Of a stretch of DNA of 64,000 nt, positions 18,569 through 28,202 are shown one piece after another. The position numbers were made by a program, and so were the translations under genes. The DNA is taken from assembly GCA_026414745.1 (NCBI GenBank), contig JAOAIK010000042.1, forward strand, positions 53,404 to 117,403, read 5' to 3'. The DNA is from Roseococcus sp. GTDB lineage: Bacteria; Pseudomonadota; Alphaproteobacteria; Acetobacterales; Acetobacteraceae. Each line of letters opens with the position of its first letter. Within the stretch, counting starts at the first letter, position 1. Below the pieces are notes generated by a model. That model searched no databases, had not been told where the DNA came from, and was given only the letters and a program-made list of their open reading frames with translations.

Positions 18569-19759
18569 TCAGCCCAGCGCGGCCAGCCCGCGCTCGAGAT
18601 CGGCGATCAGGTCCGCCACATCCTCGAGGCCGATGTGGATGCGCACCATCGGCCCGCCATAGTCGCCGGTGCCGGCGGTGCGGGTGATGAAGCCCGTGGT
18701 GGGGATAGCGAGGCTCTCATAGCCGCCCCAGGATGCGCCGATCCCGAAGAGCGACAGCGAATCGATGAATCGGACCATGTCCGCCTCGCCATAGCGCGGC
18801 TGCAGCACCACGCCGAAGAGCGAGCAGCCGCCCGTGAAGTCGCGCAGGAAGAGGTGGTGCTGCGGGTGCGAGGGCAGGGCGGGGTGCAGCACCTGCTTCA
18901 CCTGCGGCTGCGCCTCCAGCCAGCGCGCCACCTCGATGCTCGCCGCCTCCTGCGCCTTGAGGCGGATCGGCATGGTCCTCACCCCGCGCAGCGCGAGCCA
19001 GACGTCGTCGGGCGAGGCGTAGTGGCCGATGGCCGAGGCGGCGGACCGCACGATGAGGTGATCCTCCTCCGTGTTCACGGTGACGCTGCCGAGCAGGATG
19101 TCGGAATGGCCGCCGACGTATTTCGTCAGCGCCTGGATGGACACGTCCACCCCGTGCGCAAAGGGCTGGAAGCTGTGGATCCCCCAGGTGTTGTCCATCA
19201 GCACCTTCGCCCCGTGGGCGTGCGCGGCGCGGGCGATAGCCGGGATGTCCTGGATCTCGAAGGTGTGGGAGCCGGGGCTTTCGGTATAGACCACCTTGGT
19301 ATTGGGGCGCAGCAGGGCGCGCATCCCCGCCTCGTCCACGCAGGGGTCATAGAAGGTTGTCTCGATGCCCCATCTGGCCAGCAGCGTCGTGGCGAAGGCG
19401 CGCGCGGGGCCATAGACGCTGTCGGGCATCAGGCAGTGATCGCCCGTCCTGAGATAGGCCATCAGCGGCAGCGTCACGGCCGCGAGCCCGGTGCCGACGA
19501 GGGTGCAGCGGCTGCCGCCCTCGATCTCGGCGATCACGTCCTCGAGCGCGTAGTGGGTGGGCCCGCCCTGGGTGCCGTAGGTCATGACCTGCTCGAAACG
19601 CCGCGCCGAGGCGGCGCGCCGTGCCTCGCAGGAGGGGAAGAGCACGGTGGAGCCGCGGTGGACCGGCGGGTTCACGAAGCCGTGGATCCGCACACCCGCG
19701 CGCCCGGCATGGCTCATGCGGGTGCGGAAACCGTGGCGGCGATGCGTGTCGTCGGGCAT
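18569..19759 (-). CDS. metC: Cystathionine beta-lyase-like PLP-dependent enzyme
   Basis: VNPPVHRGSTVLFP, TYGTQGGPTHYALEDVIAEIEGG, VDVSIQALTKYVGGHSD. Confidence 0.9.
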   Translation of the reverse strand: MPDDTHRRHGFRTRMSHAGRAGVRIHGFVNPPVHRGSTVLFPSCEARRAASARRFEQVMTYGTQGGPTHYALEDVIAEIEGGSRCTLVGTGLAAVTLPLMAYLRTGDHCLMPDSVYGPARAFATTLLARWGIETTFYDPCVDEAGMRALLRPNTKVVYTESPGSHTFEIQDIPAIARAAHAHGAKVLMDNTWGIHSFQPFAHGVDVSIQALTKYVGGHSDILLGSVTVNTEEDHLIVRSAASAIGHYASPDDVWLALRGVRTMPIRLKAQEAASIEVARWLEAQPQVKQVLHPALPSHPQHHLFLRDFTGGCSLFGVVLQPRYGEADMVRFIDSLSLFGIGASWGGYESLAIPTTGFITRTAGTGDYGGPMVRIHIGLEDVADLIADLERGLAALG

Positions 19760-20598
19760 CAGGCGGTGGCCTTTTCGGTATCGGGCCGGCTGGCCCATTC
19801 GGTCCAGGAGCCGTCGTAGATGGCGGGTTCGCGGAGGCCGGCGCGCACCGCGCCCAGCGCCAGCACGCAGGCAGTGACGCCCGTGCCGCACGATGTGATG
19901 AGGGCGCGCCCCTCCGTCGCGCCGGCCGCGGCGAAGCGCGCGCGCAGCGCCTCGGGCGGCAGCATGGTGCCATCGGGGGCGAAGAGCTCGGTGAAGGGCA
20001 GGTTCGCCGCGCCCGGCATGTGCCCCGAGGGTAGGCCAGGCCGCGGTTCGGGGGCGGTTCCCTGGAAACGGCCCGCCGCGCGTGCATCGAGCACGAGGGC
20101 CGAGCCGTCGGCCAGCGCGCGCCGCACATCGCCGAGGCCGGCGAGGCGACGGGCGTGGAAGCTCGCAAGATAGCGCGCGGGCCTGGGCGGGGCGGGGGTG
20201 CCGGCGGCGAGCGCCCGCCCCTCGCGCCGCCACTTGGGCAGCCCGCCATCCAGCACCGCCGCCTTCTCGTGGCCGAAGAGGCGCATCAGCCACCAGCCGC
20301 GCGCGGCGGATTGCAGGCCCTTCTGGTCGTAGAACACCACGCGGTGCGCGTTGGAGACGCCCATCTCGCCCATCAGCCGCTCGAAGCGCGCGGCCGAGGG
20401 GGCCATGTGGGGCAGGCTCGCTTCCGGGTCCGCCACCAGGTCGATGTCGAAGTAGCGCGCGCCCGGGATGTGCGCCTCCTCGAACAGGGCCTTCGCGTCC
20501 TGTGGCTCGTTGGGCAGGGATTTCGTGGCGTCGAAGACCAGGAGATCGGGCGCGCCGAGCTGCGCCGCCAGCCACTCCGTGCCGACCAGATCCTCCAT
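19759..20598 (-). CDS. sseA: 3-mercaptopyruvate/thiosulfate sulfurtransferase (tandem rhodanese)
   Basis: Tandem rhodanese domains; active-site loop SCGTGVTAC; YDGSWTEWA. Confidence 0.92.
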   Translation of the reverse strand: MEDLVGTEWLAAQLGAPDLLVFDATKSLPNEPQDAKALFEEAHIPGARYFDIDLVADPEASLPHMAPSAARFERLMGEMGVSNAHRVVFYDQKGLQSAARGWWLMRLFGHEKAAVLDGGLPKWRREGRALAAGTPAPPRPARYLASFHARRLAGLGDVRRALADGSALVLDARAAGRFQGTAPEPRPGLPSGHMPGAANLPFTELFAPDGTMLPPEALRARFAAAGATEGRALITSCGTGVTACVLALGAVRAGLREPAIYDGSWTEWASRPDTEKATA

Positions 20599-20599
20599 C

Positions 20600-21319
20600 C
20601 TATCCCTCCAGCAGCGCGATGCTGATGCGCCGGTTCTGCCGGCCCTTGCTCTCGAGCTTCACGACCTCGACGCGGCCGATCTCGCGCGTGCTGCGCACAT
20701 GGGTGCCGCCGCAGGGCTGCAGGTCCACGGGGGTCTCGGCGGGGCCGATGCGCACGAGGCGGATGCGCCCCGCCCCGCGCGGCGGCTGCACGGAAAGGGT
20801 GCGCACGAGCCCCGGGTTCGCGTCCAGCTCGGCCTCGCTGATCCAGCGCTCCGCGATCGGGTGGTCCTCGGCGATGAGGGCGTTCAGCCGATCGGTGAGC
20901 CACTCCTTCGCGGGCGGCTCGGCGAGGTCGAAGTCGAGGCGGGATTTCTCGGCGCCGATCTGCCCGCCTGTCACGCCGGCGCCGGGCAGCAGGCTGCACA
21001 GCAGGTGCAGGGTGCTGTGCATGCGCATGTGCCGGTGCCGCCTGGCCCAGTCGAGCCGGGCGAGCACCTCCGTGCCGGGGGCGGGCAGGGGGGCGCCCTC
21101 GGGCAGGCGGTGCAGGATGGCCTCGCCCTCGCCCTTCACCGCCTCCAGCACCGGGGCCTCGGCGCCCGGCCAGAGCAGCAGCCCGGAATCCCCGGGCTGG
21201 CCGCCGGCGCGCGGGTAGAACACGCTGCGGTCGAGGATCACGCCCTCAGCCCCGGCCGCGAGCACGCGCGCGGGGGTCTCTGCCAGATAGGCGTCGGTGC
21301 GGAACAGCGGTTCGGTCAT
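20600..21319 (-). CDS. Alanyl-tRNA editing protein (AlaX-like)
   Basis: FYPRAGGQPGDSG, HSTLHLL, PCGGTHVRSTREIG. Confidence 0.9.
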   Translation of the reverse strand: MTEPLFRTDAYLAETPARVLAAGAEGVILDRSVFYPRAGGQPGDSGLLLWPGAEAPVLEAVKGEGEAILHRLPEGAPLPAPGTEVLARLDWARRHRHMRMHSTLHLLCSLLPGAGVTGGQIGAEKSRLDFDLAEPPAKEWLTDRLNALIAEDHPIAERWISEAELDANPGLVRTLSVQPPRGAGRIRLVRIGPAETPVDLQPCGGTHVRSTREIGRVEVVKLESKGRQNRRISIALLEG

Positions 21320-21957
21320 TCCCGGGTCCATTCCTCCCTCAGCCGCGCACGGTGCTGCCGCAGCCAGTGCAGGCAGAGCGCGGCGGTGGCGTTCTGGATG
21401 GCGTTGGCGTCGAGCGCGGCGAAGGCCTCCTCGGCGGGGCCGATCAGCACGCGGATGTCCTCGCCCTCCTCGGCGAGGCCGTGATGGGCGGCGGCCTGCC
21501 CCTCCAGCCGGGCGCGGCCGCAGTAGAGGTGCATCAGCTCGTCGCAGCCGCCCTGCAAGAGCATGAAGCGGCCGATGGGCTCCAGGTGGTCGGGGTGCAG
21601 CCCGGCCTCCTCCTCGGCCTCGCGCAGCACGGCCGCGGCGGGATCCTCGCCCGGCTCGAGCAGCCCCGCGATGCATTCGCGGTGGATGGGGTCGAGTCCT
21701 GCCGCAAGCACGGGCAGGCGGAACTGCTCGATCATCGCCACGCGGTCGGTCCAGGGATCGTAGGGCAGCAGGGCCACCCCCTGGCCGCGCCGCCAGAGCT
21801 CCCAGGTGAGCTCGCGCGAGCGCGCGCCGTCGAAGCGCCGATAGGCGAAGCGCACGCGCTGCAGCGGGAAGCGGCCGGACCACACCAGCTCATCGGCGAG
21901 GATCTCGAGGCCAGGATGGGGCGCGATGGGCGGGGCCTTGGGCGGTCTGGCATTCAT
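21316..21957 (-). CDS. NUDIX hydrolase (ADP-ribose pyrophosphatase-like)
   Basis: Nudix box GLLEPGEDPAAAVLREAEEEAGL. Confidence 0.88.
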   Translation of the reverse strand: MNARPPKAPPIAPHPGLEILADELVWSGRFPLQRVRFAYRRFDGARSRELTWELWRRGQGVALLPYDPWTDRVAMIEQFRLPVLAAGLDPIHRECIAGLLEPGEDPAAAVLREAEEEAGLHPDHLEPIGRFMLLQGGCDELMHLYCGRARLEGQAAAHHGLAEEGEDIRVLIGPAEEAFAALDANAIQNATAALCLHWLRQHRARLREEWTRE

Positions 21958-21994
21958 GGGCGGCTGACCCTAGCCTTGCGGCCCACGCCCGTCC

Positions 21995-22873
21995 ATGAGC
22001 CCCGACCCCTCCGCGCCGCGCCGGCGCGCCATCCTTGCCGTGCTCGGCGCGGCGCTGCTGTTCGCGCTGGCGGCGGCCTGCGTGAAGGCGCTGGGGGGCG
22101 CGATCCCGCTCGCGCAGCTCGTCTTCTTCCGCAGCGTGCTGGCGCTGCCGCTGCTGCTGCCGCTGCTGCTGGCCGCGGGTGGGCTGGCTGCGCTGCGCAC
22201 GACGCGGCCGATGGGCCACCTGTTCCGTACCCTGTTCGGACTGGGGGGCATGCTGGCGGCCTTCTATGGCTATGCCACGCTGCCGCTCGCGATGGTCACG
22301 GCGCTCGGTTTCACCATGCCGCTCTTTCTCGCCTTGCTGGCGGCGCCGCTCCTCGGTGAGCGGCCCGCGGCGGTGCGGCTCGCCGCGGCGCTGGCCGGAT
22401 TTGCCGGCGTGGTGCTCATGCTCCGGCCCTGGCGGGGCGACGCGCCGCCGACCCTTCCTGTCCTGGTGGTGCTGGCCGGGGCGCTGGCCTGGGCGCTGGC
22501 GATGATCACCATCCGCCGCCTCGGCGCGGCGGGCGAGAGCGGGGTGGCCATCGTGCTGTGGTTCGCGCTGGGCTCCTCGGTGCTCTCGCTCTTCGCGGCG
22601 CTGCCCGTCTGGGTCTGGCCCGATGCGCGGCAATGGGCGCTGCTGCTGGGGGTGGGCGTGGTCTCGGCGCTGGCGCAGCTCCTGATGACCGAGGCCTATC
22701 GCAAGGGAGAGACGACGCTGGTCGCGCCCTTCGAGTATTCGGGCATCCTTTGGACCACGCTGCTCGGCCTGCTGCTCTGGGCCGAGGCCCCGGATGGCTG
22801 GGACGCGCTCGGCGTGCTGGTGCTGATCGGCGCTGGCCTCGCGCTGTGGCGGCTCGATGCGCGCGGGCGCTGA
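21995..22873 (+). CDS. DMT/EamA family transporter
   Basis: Ten-TM EamA tandem; FEYSGILWTTLLGLLLWAEAPD. Confidence 0.88.
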   Translation: MSPDPSAPRRRAILAVLGAALLFALAAACVKALGGAIPLAQLVFFRSVLALPLLLPLLLAAGGLAALRTTRPMGHLFRTLFGLGGMLAAFYGYATLPLAMVTALGFTMPLFLALLAAPLLGERPAAVRLAAALAGFAGVVLMLRPWRGDAPPTLPVLVVLAGALAWALAMITIRRLGAAGESGVAIVLWFALGSSVLSLFAALPVWVWPDARQWALLLGVGVVSALAQLLMTEAYRKGETTLVAPFEYSGILWTTLLGLLLWAEAPDGWDALGVLVLIGAGLALWRLDARGR

Positions 22874-22980
22874 CGGCGGTCGGCCCCGGCCCCCCGCCTC
22901 TTCGGCACGCGGCGGCGGCCCGGTGCGCGCCGGCGCCGCCCCCGGTTGCCGCTTGCCCTTCCGCCCGCCTATCTGCCCCC

Positions 22981-24483
22981 ATGAGCGAGGCCTCGCACCC
23001 CGAGACCGGCCGCCGCGCCTGGATCGCGGCCCTGCTGCTGCTGCCGCTGCTGGCGGCGGGGCTGCGCTGGGCTTCCTTCCTGCCCTCGGTGATCGACTGG
23101 GACGAGAGCCTCTACATCCTCCAGGCGCGGGAGTGGCTGCGCGGCAACTGGCCGATCACCGGGGTATGGGACATGCATCCGGTGGGCGCGCCGGCGATGA
23201 TCGCGCTCGCCTTCATCGTCTTCGGCGAGAGCATCGCGGCGGTGCGGCTGCTCGGCGTCATCTGCGTCGCCGCCACCGGCTATGCGCTCATTGCCCTGGC
23301 CCGGGCGATGGGGGGCGGGCGGGCCCTCGGCTTCGCGGCGGCGGTGCTCTACGCCGGGCACAGCATCATGCTGGGGGGCCTCTCCTCCAACACGGAAATC
23401 CTCTTCGCACCGCTGGTCGTCTCGGCCCTCGCGCTCGCGTTGGCCGGCGGGCCGCCCTGGCCGCGGCTTTTCGGCATGGGAGGACTGATCGGCCTCGCCC
23501 TTCTCATCAAGCCTGTGGTGACACCTGAAGGCTGCCTCGCCTTCGCGCTGCTTGCCTGGCCCTGGCTGCGGGCGCGGCGCTGGCGGAGCCTTCTGCTGGC
23601 AGCGCTCGCCTATCTTGGGATGTGCCTCGCGCCCACCGCGCTGGCGGGCGCGGTGTATGCGCTGCGCGGCGAGTTCACCGAATGGGCGGAGGCCACGCTG
23701 CTTGCGCCCTTCGTCTACGCCGCGGCGGGCGTGACGCTGGAGACCGCGCTCTACCGCGTCACCGTGGCGGCGCTGGCCCTGCGCTGGCTGCTCGTGCTCG
23801 CCCTGCTTCTGCCGCTCGCGCTGCTGCGCTGGCCCGAGGCGACGCTCTGCCGAATCGCTCTCTTCGGGCTCGGCTGGCTGCTGGCGGCGGCGGTGGCGGT
23901 GGTGGGGCCGCGGCATTTCTTCCCGCACTATTTCCTGATCCTGCTGCCGCCGCTGTCGCTGCTCGCCGCGGCCGGGCTCTTCGCGGCGGCGCGTGGATTG
24001 ACCGCGGGGCGCGCCGCGCCGTTCGCCCTCGGGCTGTCGCTTCTCGTCTCGCTGGACCTCGTGGGGGGCGATCTGCAGACGCGGCTCGCGCGCGGCTTCG
24101 CCATGGGCTCGCCGGATACGCCGCGCCGCATCGCCGCCATCGTGAACGACGAACTGCGCCCCGGCGAGACCATCTTCGTCCCCAACTACCAGCCCGTCGT
24201 GTATTTCCTGACCCAGGCCGCCCTGCCCACGCGCTTTCCCTTCCCGGTTCATCTCACCGGCAGTTTCGGCCGCCTCGCCGGGGTGGACACTGACGCGGAG
24301 GTGGCGCGCATCCTGGCCGCGCGGCCGCGCTTCATCGTGCTCGACCGCAGCGAGTGGTTCTCCATGCGCCCCTCGGCCATGGCCATGCTGACCGAGGCGA
24401 TCGAGGAGCACTACGAGCTGGCCGCGAGCTTCGTGGAGGAGCGCGGCACCGTCGAACTCTACCGCCTGCTGGAGCCCGAGTGA
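22981..24483 (+). CDS. Glycosyltransferase family 39 / ArnT-like membrane protein
   Basis: IDWDESLYILQAREWLRGNWPITGVWDMHPVG, many TM helices. Confidence 0.8.
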   Translation: MSEASHPETGRRAWIAALLLLPLLAAGLRWASFLPSVIDWDESLYILQAREWLRGNWPITGVWDMHPVGAPAMIALAFIVFGESIAAVRLLGVICVAATGYALIALARAMGGGRALGFAAAVLYAGHSIMLGGLSSNTEILFAPLVVSALALALAGGPPWPRLFGMGGLIGLALLIKPVVTPEGCLAFALLAWPWLRARRWRSLLLAALAYLGMCLAPTALAGAVYALRGEFTEWAEATLLAPFVYAAAGVTLETALYRVTVAALALRWLLVLALLLPLALLRWPEATLCRIALFGLGWLLAAAVAVVGPRHFFPHYFLILLPPLSLLAAAGLFAAARGLTAGRAAPFALGLSLLVSLDLVGGDLQTRLARGFAMGSPDTPRRIAAIVNDELRPGETIFVPNYQPVVYFLTQAALPTRFPFPVHLTGSFGRLAGVDTDAEVARILAARPRFIVLDRSEWFSMRPSAMAMLTEAIEEHYELAASFVEERGTVELYRLLEPE

Positions 24484-25277
24484 TGGAGGATCTGCTCTTC
24501 GCCGCCTCCAAGCTGTTCTGGCTCTTCGCGCGGCCCAACACCTTCATGCTCTTCCTCGCCTGCCTGGGCGCGGGGCTGATGGCGGCGGGGCGGCGCTGGG
24601 GGCGCTGGCCGGCCTTCATCGGCCTGTCCTGGTTTGTGGCGGTCCTGCTCACGCCGCTCTCCACCTGGCTCACCCTGCCGCTGGAGGACCGCTTCCCGCG
24701 CCCGCCCGCGCCAGCACGTGTGGATGGGGTGGTGGTGCTTGGCGGGGCGGTGGAGCAGCAGCTCACTCTCGCGCGCGGCATCCCCGCCCTCAACGGCGCG
24801 GCCGAGCGCATGACCGAGGCGGTGGCGCTGGCGCGCCGCTTCCCCGAGGCGCGCATCGTCTTCACCGGCGGCTCGGCCGGCCTCGCGCCCGGCGAAATGA
24901 CGGAGGCCGATGTGGCGCGGCAGCTCTTCGCCGCGCTGGGTCTCGAGGGGCCGCGCGTGATCCTCGAGGCCGAGAGCCGCAACACCTGGGAGAACGCCAC
25001 CCTCTCGCACGCGCTGCTGCGCCCGCGTCCGGGGGAGGTCTGGCTGCTCGTCACCTCCGCGAGCCACATGCCCCGCGCCGTGGGCTGTTTCCGCCGCGCG
25101 GGCTGGAGCATCACGCCCTGGCCGGTGAACTACTCGACCCAGCCCGGGGGGCGCGGCTGGTTCGACCCGCCCTTCAGCGTCCGGCTCGGCCAGGCGGAAT
25201 GGGCGGTGCGCGAGTATGTGGGGATGCTGGCCTACTGGCTGCTCGGGCGGAGCAGCGCGCTGTTCCCGGCGCCGTAG
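24483..25277 (+). CDS. YdcF family (DUF218) envelope protein
   Basis: VDGVVVLGGAVE...SRNTWENATLSHALLRPRPGEVWLLVTSASHMPRAV. Confidence 0.88.
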   Translation: MEDLLFAASKLFWLFARPNTFMLFLACLGAGLMAAGRRWGRWPAFIGLSWFVAVLLTPLSTWLTLPLEDRFPRPPAPARVDGVVVLGGAVEQQLTLARGIPALNGAAERMTEAVALARRFPEARIVFTGGSAGLAPGEMTEADVARQLFAALGLEGPRVILEAESRNTWENATLSHALLRPRPGEVWLLVTSASHMPRAVGCFRRAGWSITPWPVNYSTQPGGRGWFDPPFSVRLGQAEWAVREYVGMLAYWLLGRSSALFPAP

Positions 25278-25357
25278 GTCGGGCTGCCGCGCGAGGGCCG
25301 CAGCTTCGCGCGTCCCGGTGGCCGGCTGCCGCCGGCCCGAACGGCGCGGGGCGGGGG

Positions 25358-26233
25358 TCAGAGGTCCAGGATCCGCTCCGGCGCGGCGCGGCCACGCAGC
25401 ACATCCCACAGCCCGATCATGTTGCCCTTGAAGCGCCCCCAGCGGTCCACTTCGGGCTCGGGCCAGGGGCTCAGCAGCAGGTTCTTGAGGCAGTGCCGTG
25501 CCGCGGAGGGCAGGGCGTGGCTCCAGGGGAAGCTGCCCTTGCAGGCGAGGTAGATCGGGTTCACCACCTGGCTGTAGCCGAGCCGGATGCCCGGCACGCG
25601 CCCCGACTTCGCGCCGAGATGCACGCCCCGCGCCCCGGCGAGGCGCAGGATCCGCCCATAGGGCAGCAGCCGGCGCGTGAGGTCGATGTCCTCATACCAG
25701 GCATAGAGCGGCAGCCGCTCGTCGAAGCGCAGCCCGTGCGCGCGCATGGGCGCGAGGCGCAGCGCCATGTTGCAGCCATAGCCGTTGAAGTGCGGCGCGA
25801 CCGCGAGCGGATCGGCGGGCGGCGCATCGGCGGCGAGCAGCGCCCGACCCTCCGTCACGCCGATGCCCGGGCCCTTCGCGCCATCGGCGATCACGGTGCC
25901 GGTCGCCACCGCGCAATCGGGGTGGGCGCGCATCACCGCCTCCAGCACCACGAGCCAGTCGGGCGCGGGCAGGAAGTCGTCGTCGAGGTAGAGCAGCAGG
26001 TCGCAGTCCGCCGCCGCGTCGAGGATGCGGTTGCGCTGGCGCGGCAGCCCGCCCGGGTTCTGCGCCAGGAACTCGGCCTCCGGGAAGCGGGCGGGCAGCC
26101 CGGCCACATCCTCCTCCGTCACATGGCAGACGAGCAGGCGATCGGGCCGTCGGCGCTGCCGGCGCAGCTCCTCCAGCACCTCGCCCAGTATGGCCGCACG
26201 CCCGCGCGTGGCGATGCCGACGGCGATCCTCAC
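25358..26233 (-). CDS. Glycosyltransferase family 2
   Basis: IAVGIATRGR..., LLYLDDDFLPAPDWL. Confidence 0.85.
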   Translation of the reverse strand: MRIAVGIATRGRAAILGEVLEELRRQRRRPDRLLVCHVTEEDVAGLPARFPEAEFLAQNPGGLPRQRNRILDAAADCDLLLYLDDDFLPAPDWLVVLEAVMRAHPDCAVATGTVIADGAKGPGIGVTEGRALLAADAPPADPLAVAPHFNGYGCNMALRLAPMRAHGLRFDERLPLYAWYEDIDLTRRLLPYGRILRLAGARGVHLGAKSGRVPGIRLGYSQVVNPIYLACKGSFPWSHALPSAARHCLKNLLLSPWPEPEVDRWGRFKGNMIGLWDVLRGRAAPERILDL

Positions 26234-27093
26234 GCGAGGGGCTCCAGCGGCTGCGGCCAGGGCAGGGGGCGGGCGAGCATCCCGCGCAGGCGGCCCTGGA
26301 AGGTGGCGAGGTAATACCAAGCGTGCAGCAGGTTCAGCCGCAGCAGCGCGAGCAGCGCCCCGCCGAGCGGGCGGATCAGGAAGGCGAGGCAGAGGCGCAT
26401 CGGCGCCCCGTGTCGGCGCAGCGCGAAGCCGAGGCCGAGGCCGTAGCGCCCCGCCCGCCGCGCCGCCTCGCGCGAGAGGCGCTTGTCGGGGTGCACCACG
26501 CGCAGCTCCGGCGCATAGCGCGCCTGAAGCCCCGCGGCCAGGGCGCGGCAGACGAGGTCATTGCCCTCGGCGCTGCCGAAGCGCGCGCCCGGGCCCATCG
26601 CCTCGTCGAAGCCGCCCAGGCGGAGCGCCGCCTCGCGCCGAATCCAGAGGTTGAACTCGATCACGCTGGTCCAGACAGTCTCGAGCGTGATGGGGCCGCG
26701 CTCCGTGTGCCAGCGCCCGGAGCCGAGCCCGCCGCCCGGCGCCGCGGCGGGGCCCGTGAGCACCGAAAGGCTGCCGTCGCTGTCGAAGGCGAGGCGCACC
26801 CGTGCCAGCACGCCCGGCGGCATCACGCAGTCGTCGTCGGGAAAGGCCACGATGTCGCCGCGGGCATGACGCAGGCCGAAGTTGCGTCCGGCATTGGCGT
26901 TGGCGCGCGCCATGCGCAGATGCGTCAGCGCCATGCGCGGCGCGTAGCGGCCGACCAGCGCATCGAGCCGCCCATCCCCGTTCTGGTCAACGAGGATCAC
27001 CTCGAAGGCCGCCCCTTGGCCCTCCAGCAGGCTCTCGAGCAGCAGGCCGATCTCCTCCACCCGGCCGCGGGTGGCGACGATGAGGGAGATCAC
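26230..27093 (-). CDS. Glycosyltransferase family 2
   Basis: ISLIVATRGRVEEI, FPDDDCVMPPGVL. Confidence 0.87.
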   Translation of the reverse strand: MISLIVATRGRVEEIGLLLESLLEGQGAAFEVILVDQNGDGRLDALVGRYAPRMALTHLRMARANANAGRNFGLRHARGDIVAFPDDDCVMPPGVLARVRLAFDSDGSLSVLTGPAAAPGGGLGSGRWHTERGPITLETVWTSVIEFNLWIRREAALRLGGFDEAMGPGARFGSAEGNDLVCRALAAGLQARYAPELRVVHPDKRLSREAARRAGRYGLGLGFALRRHGAPMRLCLAFLIRPLGGALLALLRLNLLHAWYYLATFQGRLRGMLARPLPWPQPLEPLA

Positions 27094-28202
27094 GCGCGCG
27101 CCTCCATCGCCCGCGCCACCGCCGCGGCCAGCCCCTCGCGGAAGCGCGGGATGGAGAAACGCACAGCATTGGCGCGGCAGGCCTCGGGGCGGAACTCCGC
27201 CTCGCGCGCGAGGAAGCGGCGCACCGCGGCGCGGATCGCCTCGGCGCTCTGCTCGGGGAAGAGCAGGCCGGTCTCGGGGGTCACGATGTCCTCCGCGCCG
27301 CCGCGGGCGAAGGCGATGAGCGGCGTGCCGCAGGCCTGCGCTTCCACCATGCCGATGCCGAAATCCTCCTCGGCGGGAAAGACGAAGGCGCGCGCGCCCT
27401 GCAGCAGCGAGACGAGCTCCGCCTGCGGTACGCGGCCGCGCAGCGCGATGTTGGGCGCGCCGGCGGCGGCGGCGCGCACCAGCGGCGCGGAAGGCCCGTC
27501 GCCCACGACGATGAGCTGCAGCTCGGGCAGGCCGCGGAAGGCCTCGGCCACCAGCTCGATGCGCTTGTAGGGCACCTGCCGGCCGGCCACCAGGAAATGC
27601 CCGCGCGGGCCGGCGCCGAGGGGGAAGCCCTCCACGTCCACCGGCGGGTGCAGCACCTCCGCCTCGCGCCGCCAAGCCTTGGCGATGCGCCGGGCGATGT
27701 AGCGCGAGTTGGCGAGGATGGCGTCGGGCCTCGCCGCGCTCGCCTGATCCCATTGCCGCAGCCGGTGCAGCAGCCAGCGCGTGTAGAGCGAGGCCGGGCC
27801 GCGCTCGAGCCCCGCCTGGGCGAGATACTGGTGCTGCAGATCCCAGGCGTAGCGCATGGGCGAATGGACATAGCTCACATGCAGCGTGCCCGGCCCCGTG
27901 ATCGCCCCCTTGGCGACGGCGTGCGAGGAGGAGAGCACGAGATCGTAGCCGCGCAGGTCGAACTGCTCGACGGCCAGCGGCATGAGCTGGAGGTAGTGGC
28001 GGAAGCGCCGCCGTGCAAAGGGCAGGCGCTGGATGAAGCTCGTGCGCGGGACGCGCCCGCCCAGGAAGCCGCGCTCACCCTCGGGCAGGACATCCACCAG
28101 GGCGAAGAGATCGGCCTGGGGATAGACGGCGAGCATCTGCTCCACCACCCGCTCGGAGCCCGCGTAGCTCTCGAGCCATTCATGGACGATGGCGACCTTC
28201 AT
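27090..28202 (-). CDS. Glycosyltransferase family 4
   Basis: HEWLESYAGSERVVEQ, FVFPAEEDFGIGMVEAQACGTPLIAF. Confidence 0.9.
   Translation of the reverse strand: MKVAIVHEWLESYAGSERVVEQMLAVYPQADLFALVDVLPEGERGFLGGRVPRTSFIQRLPFARRRFRHYLQLMPLAVEQFDLRGYDLVLSSSHAVAKGAITGPGTLHVSYVHSPMRYAWDLQHQYLAQAGLERGPASLYTRWLLHRLRQWDQASAARPDAILANSRYIARRIAKAWRREAEVLHPPVDVEGFPLGAGPRGHFLVAGRQVPYKRIELVAEAFRGLPELQLIVVGDGPSAPLVRAAAAGAPNIALRGRVPQAELVSLLQGARAFVFPAEEDFGIGMVEAQACGTPLIAFARGGAEDIVTPETGLLFPEQSAEAIRAAVRRFLAREAEFRPEACRANAVRFSIPRFREGLAAAVARAMEARA

Noticed and set aside
18569-20575. 668-aa ORF as a fused sulfurtransferase-lyase
   Set aside because: The N-terminal half is out of frame with the true SseA ORF; the MetC-like protein starts at 19759.
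22969-24411. 480-aa minus-strand ORF
   Set aside because: Antisense to the GT39-like gene; compositionally biased E/R/H/Q shadow ORF.
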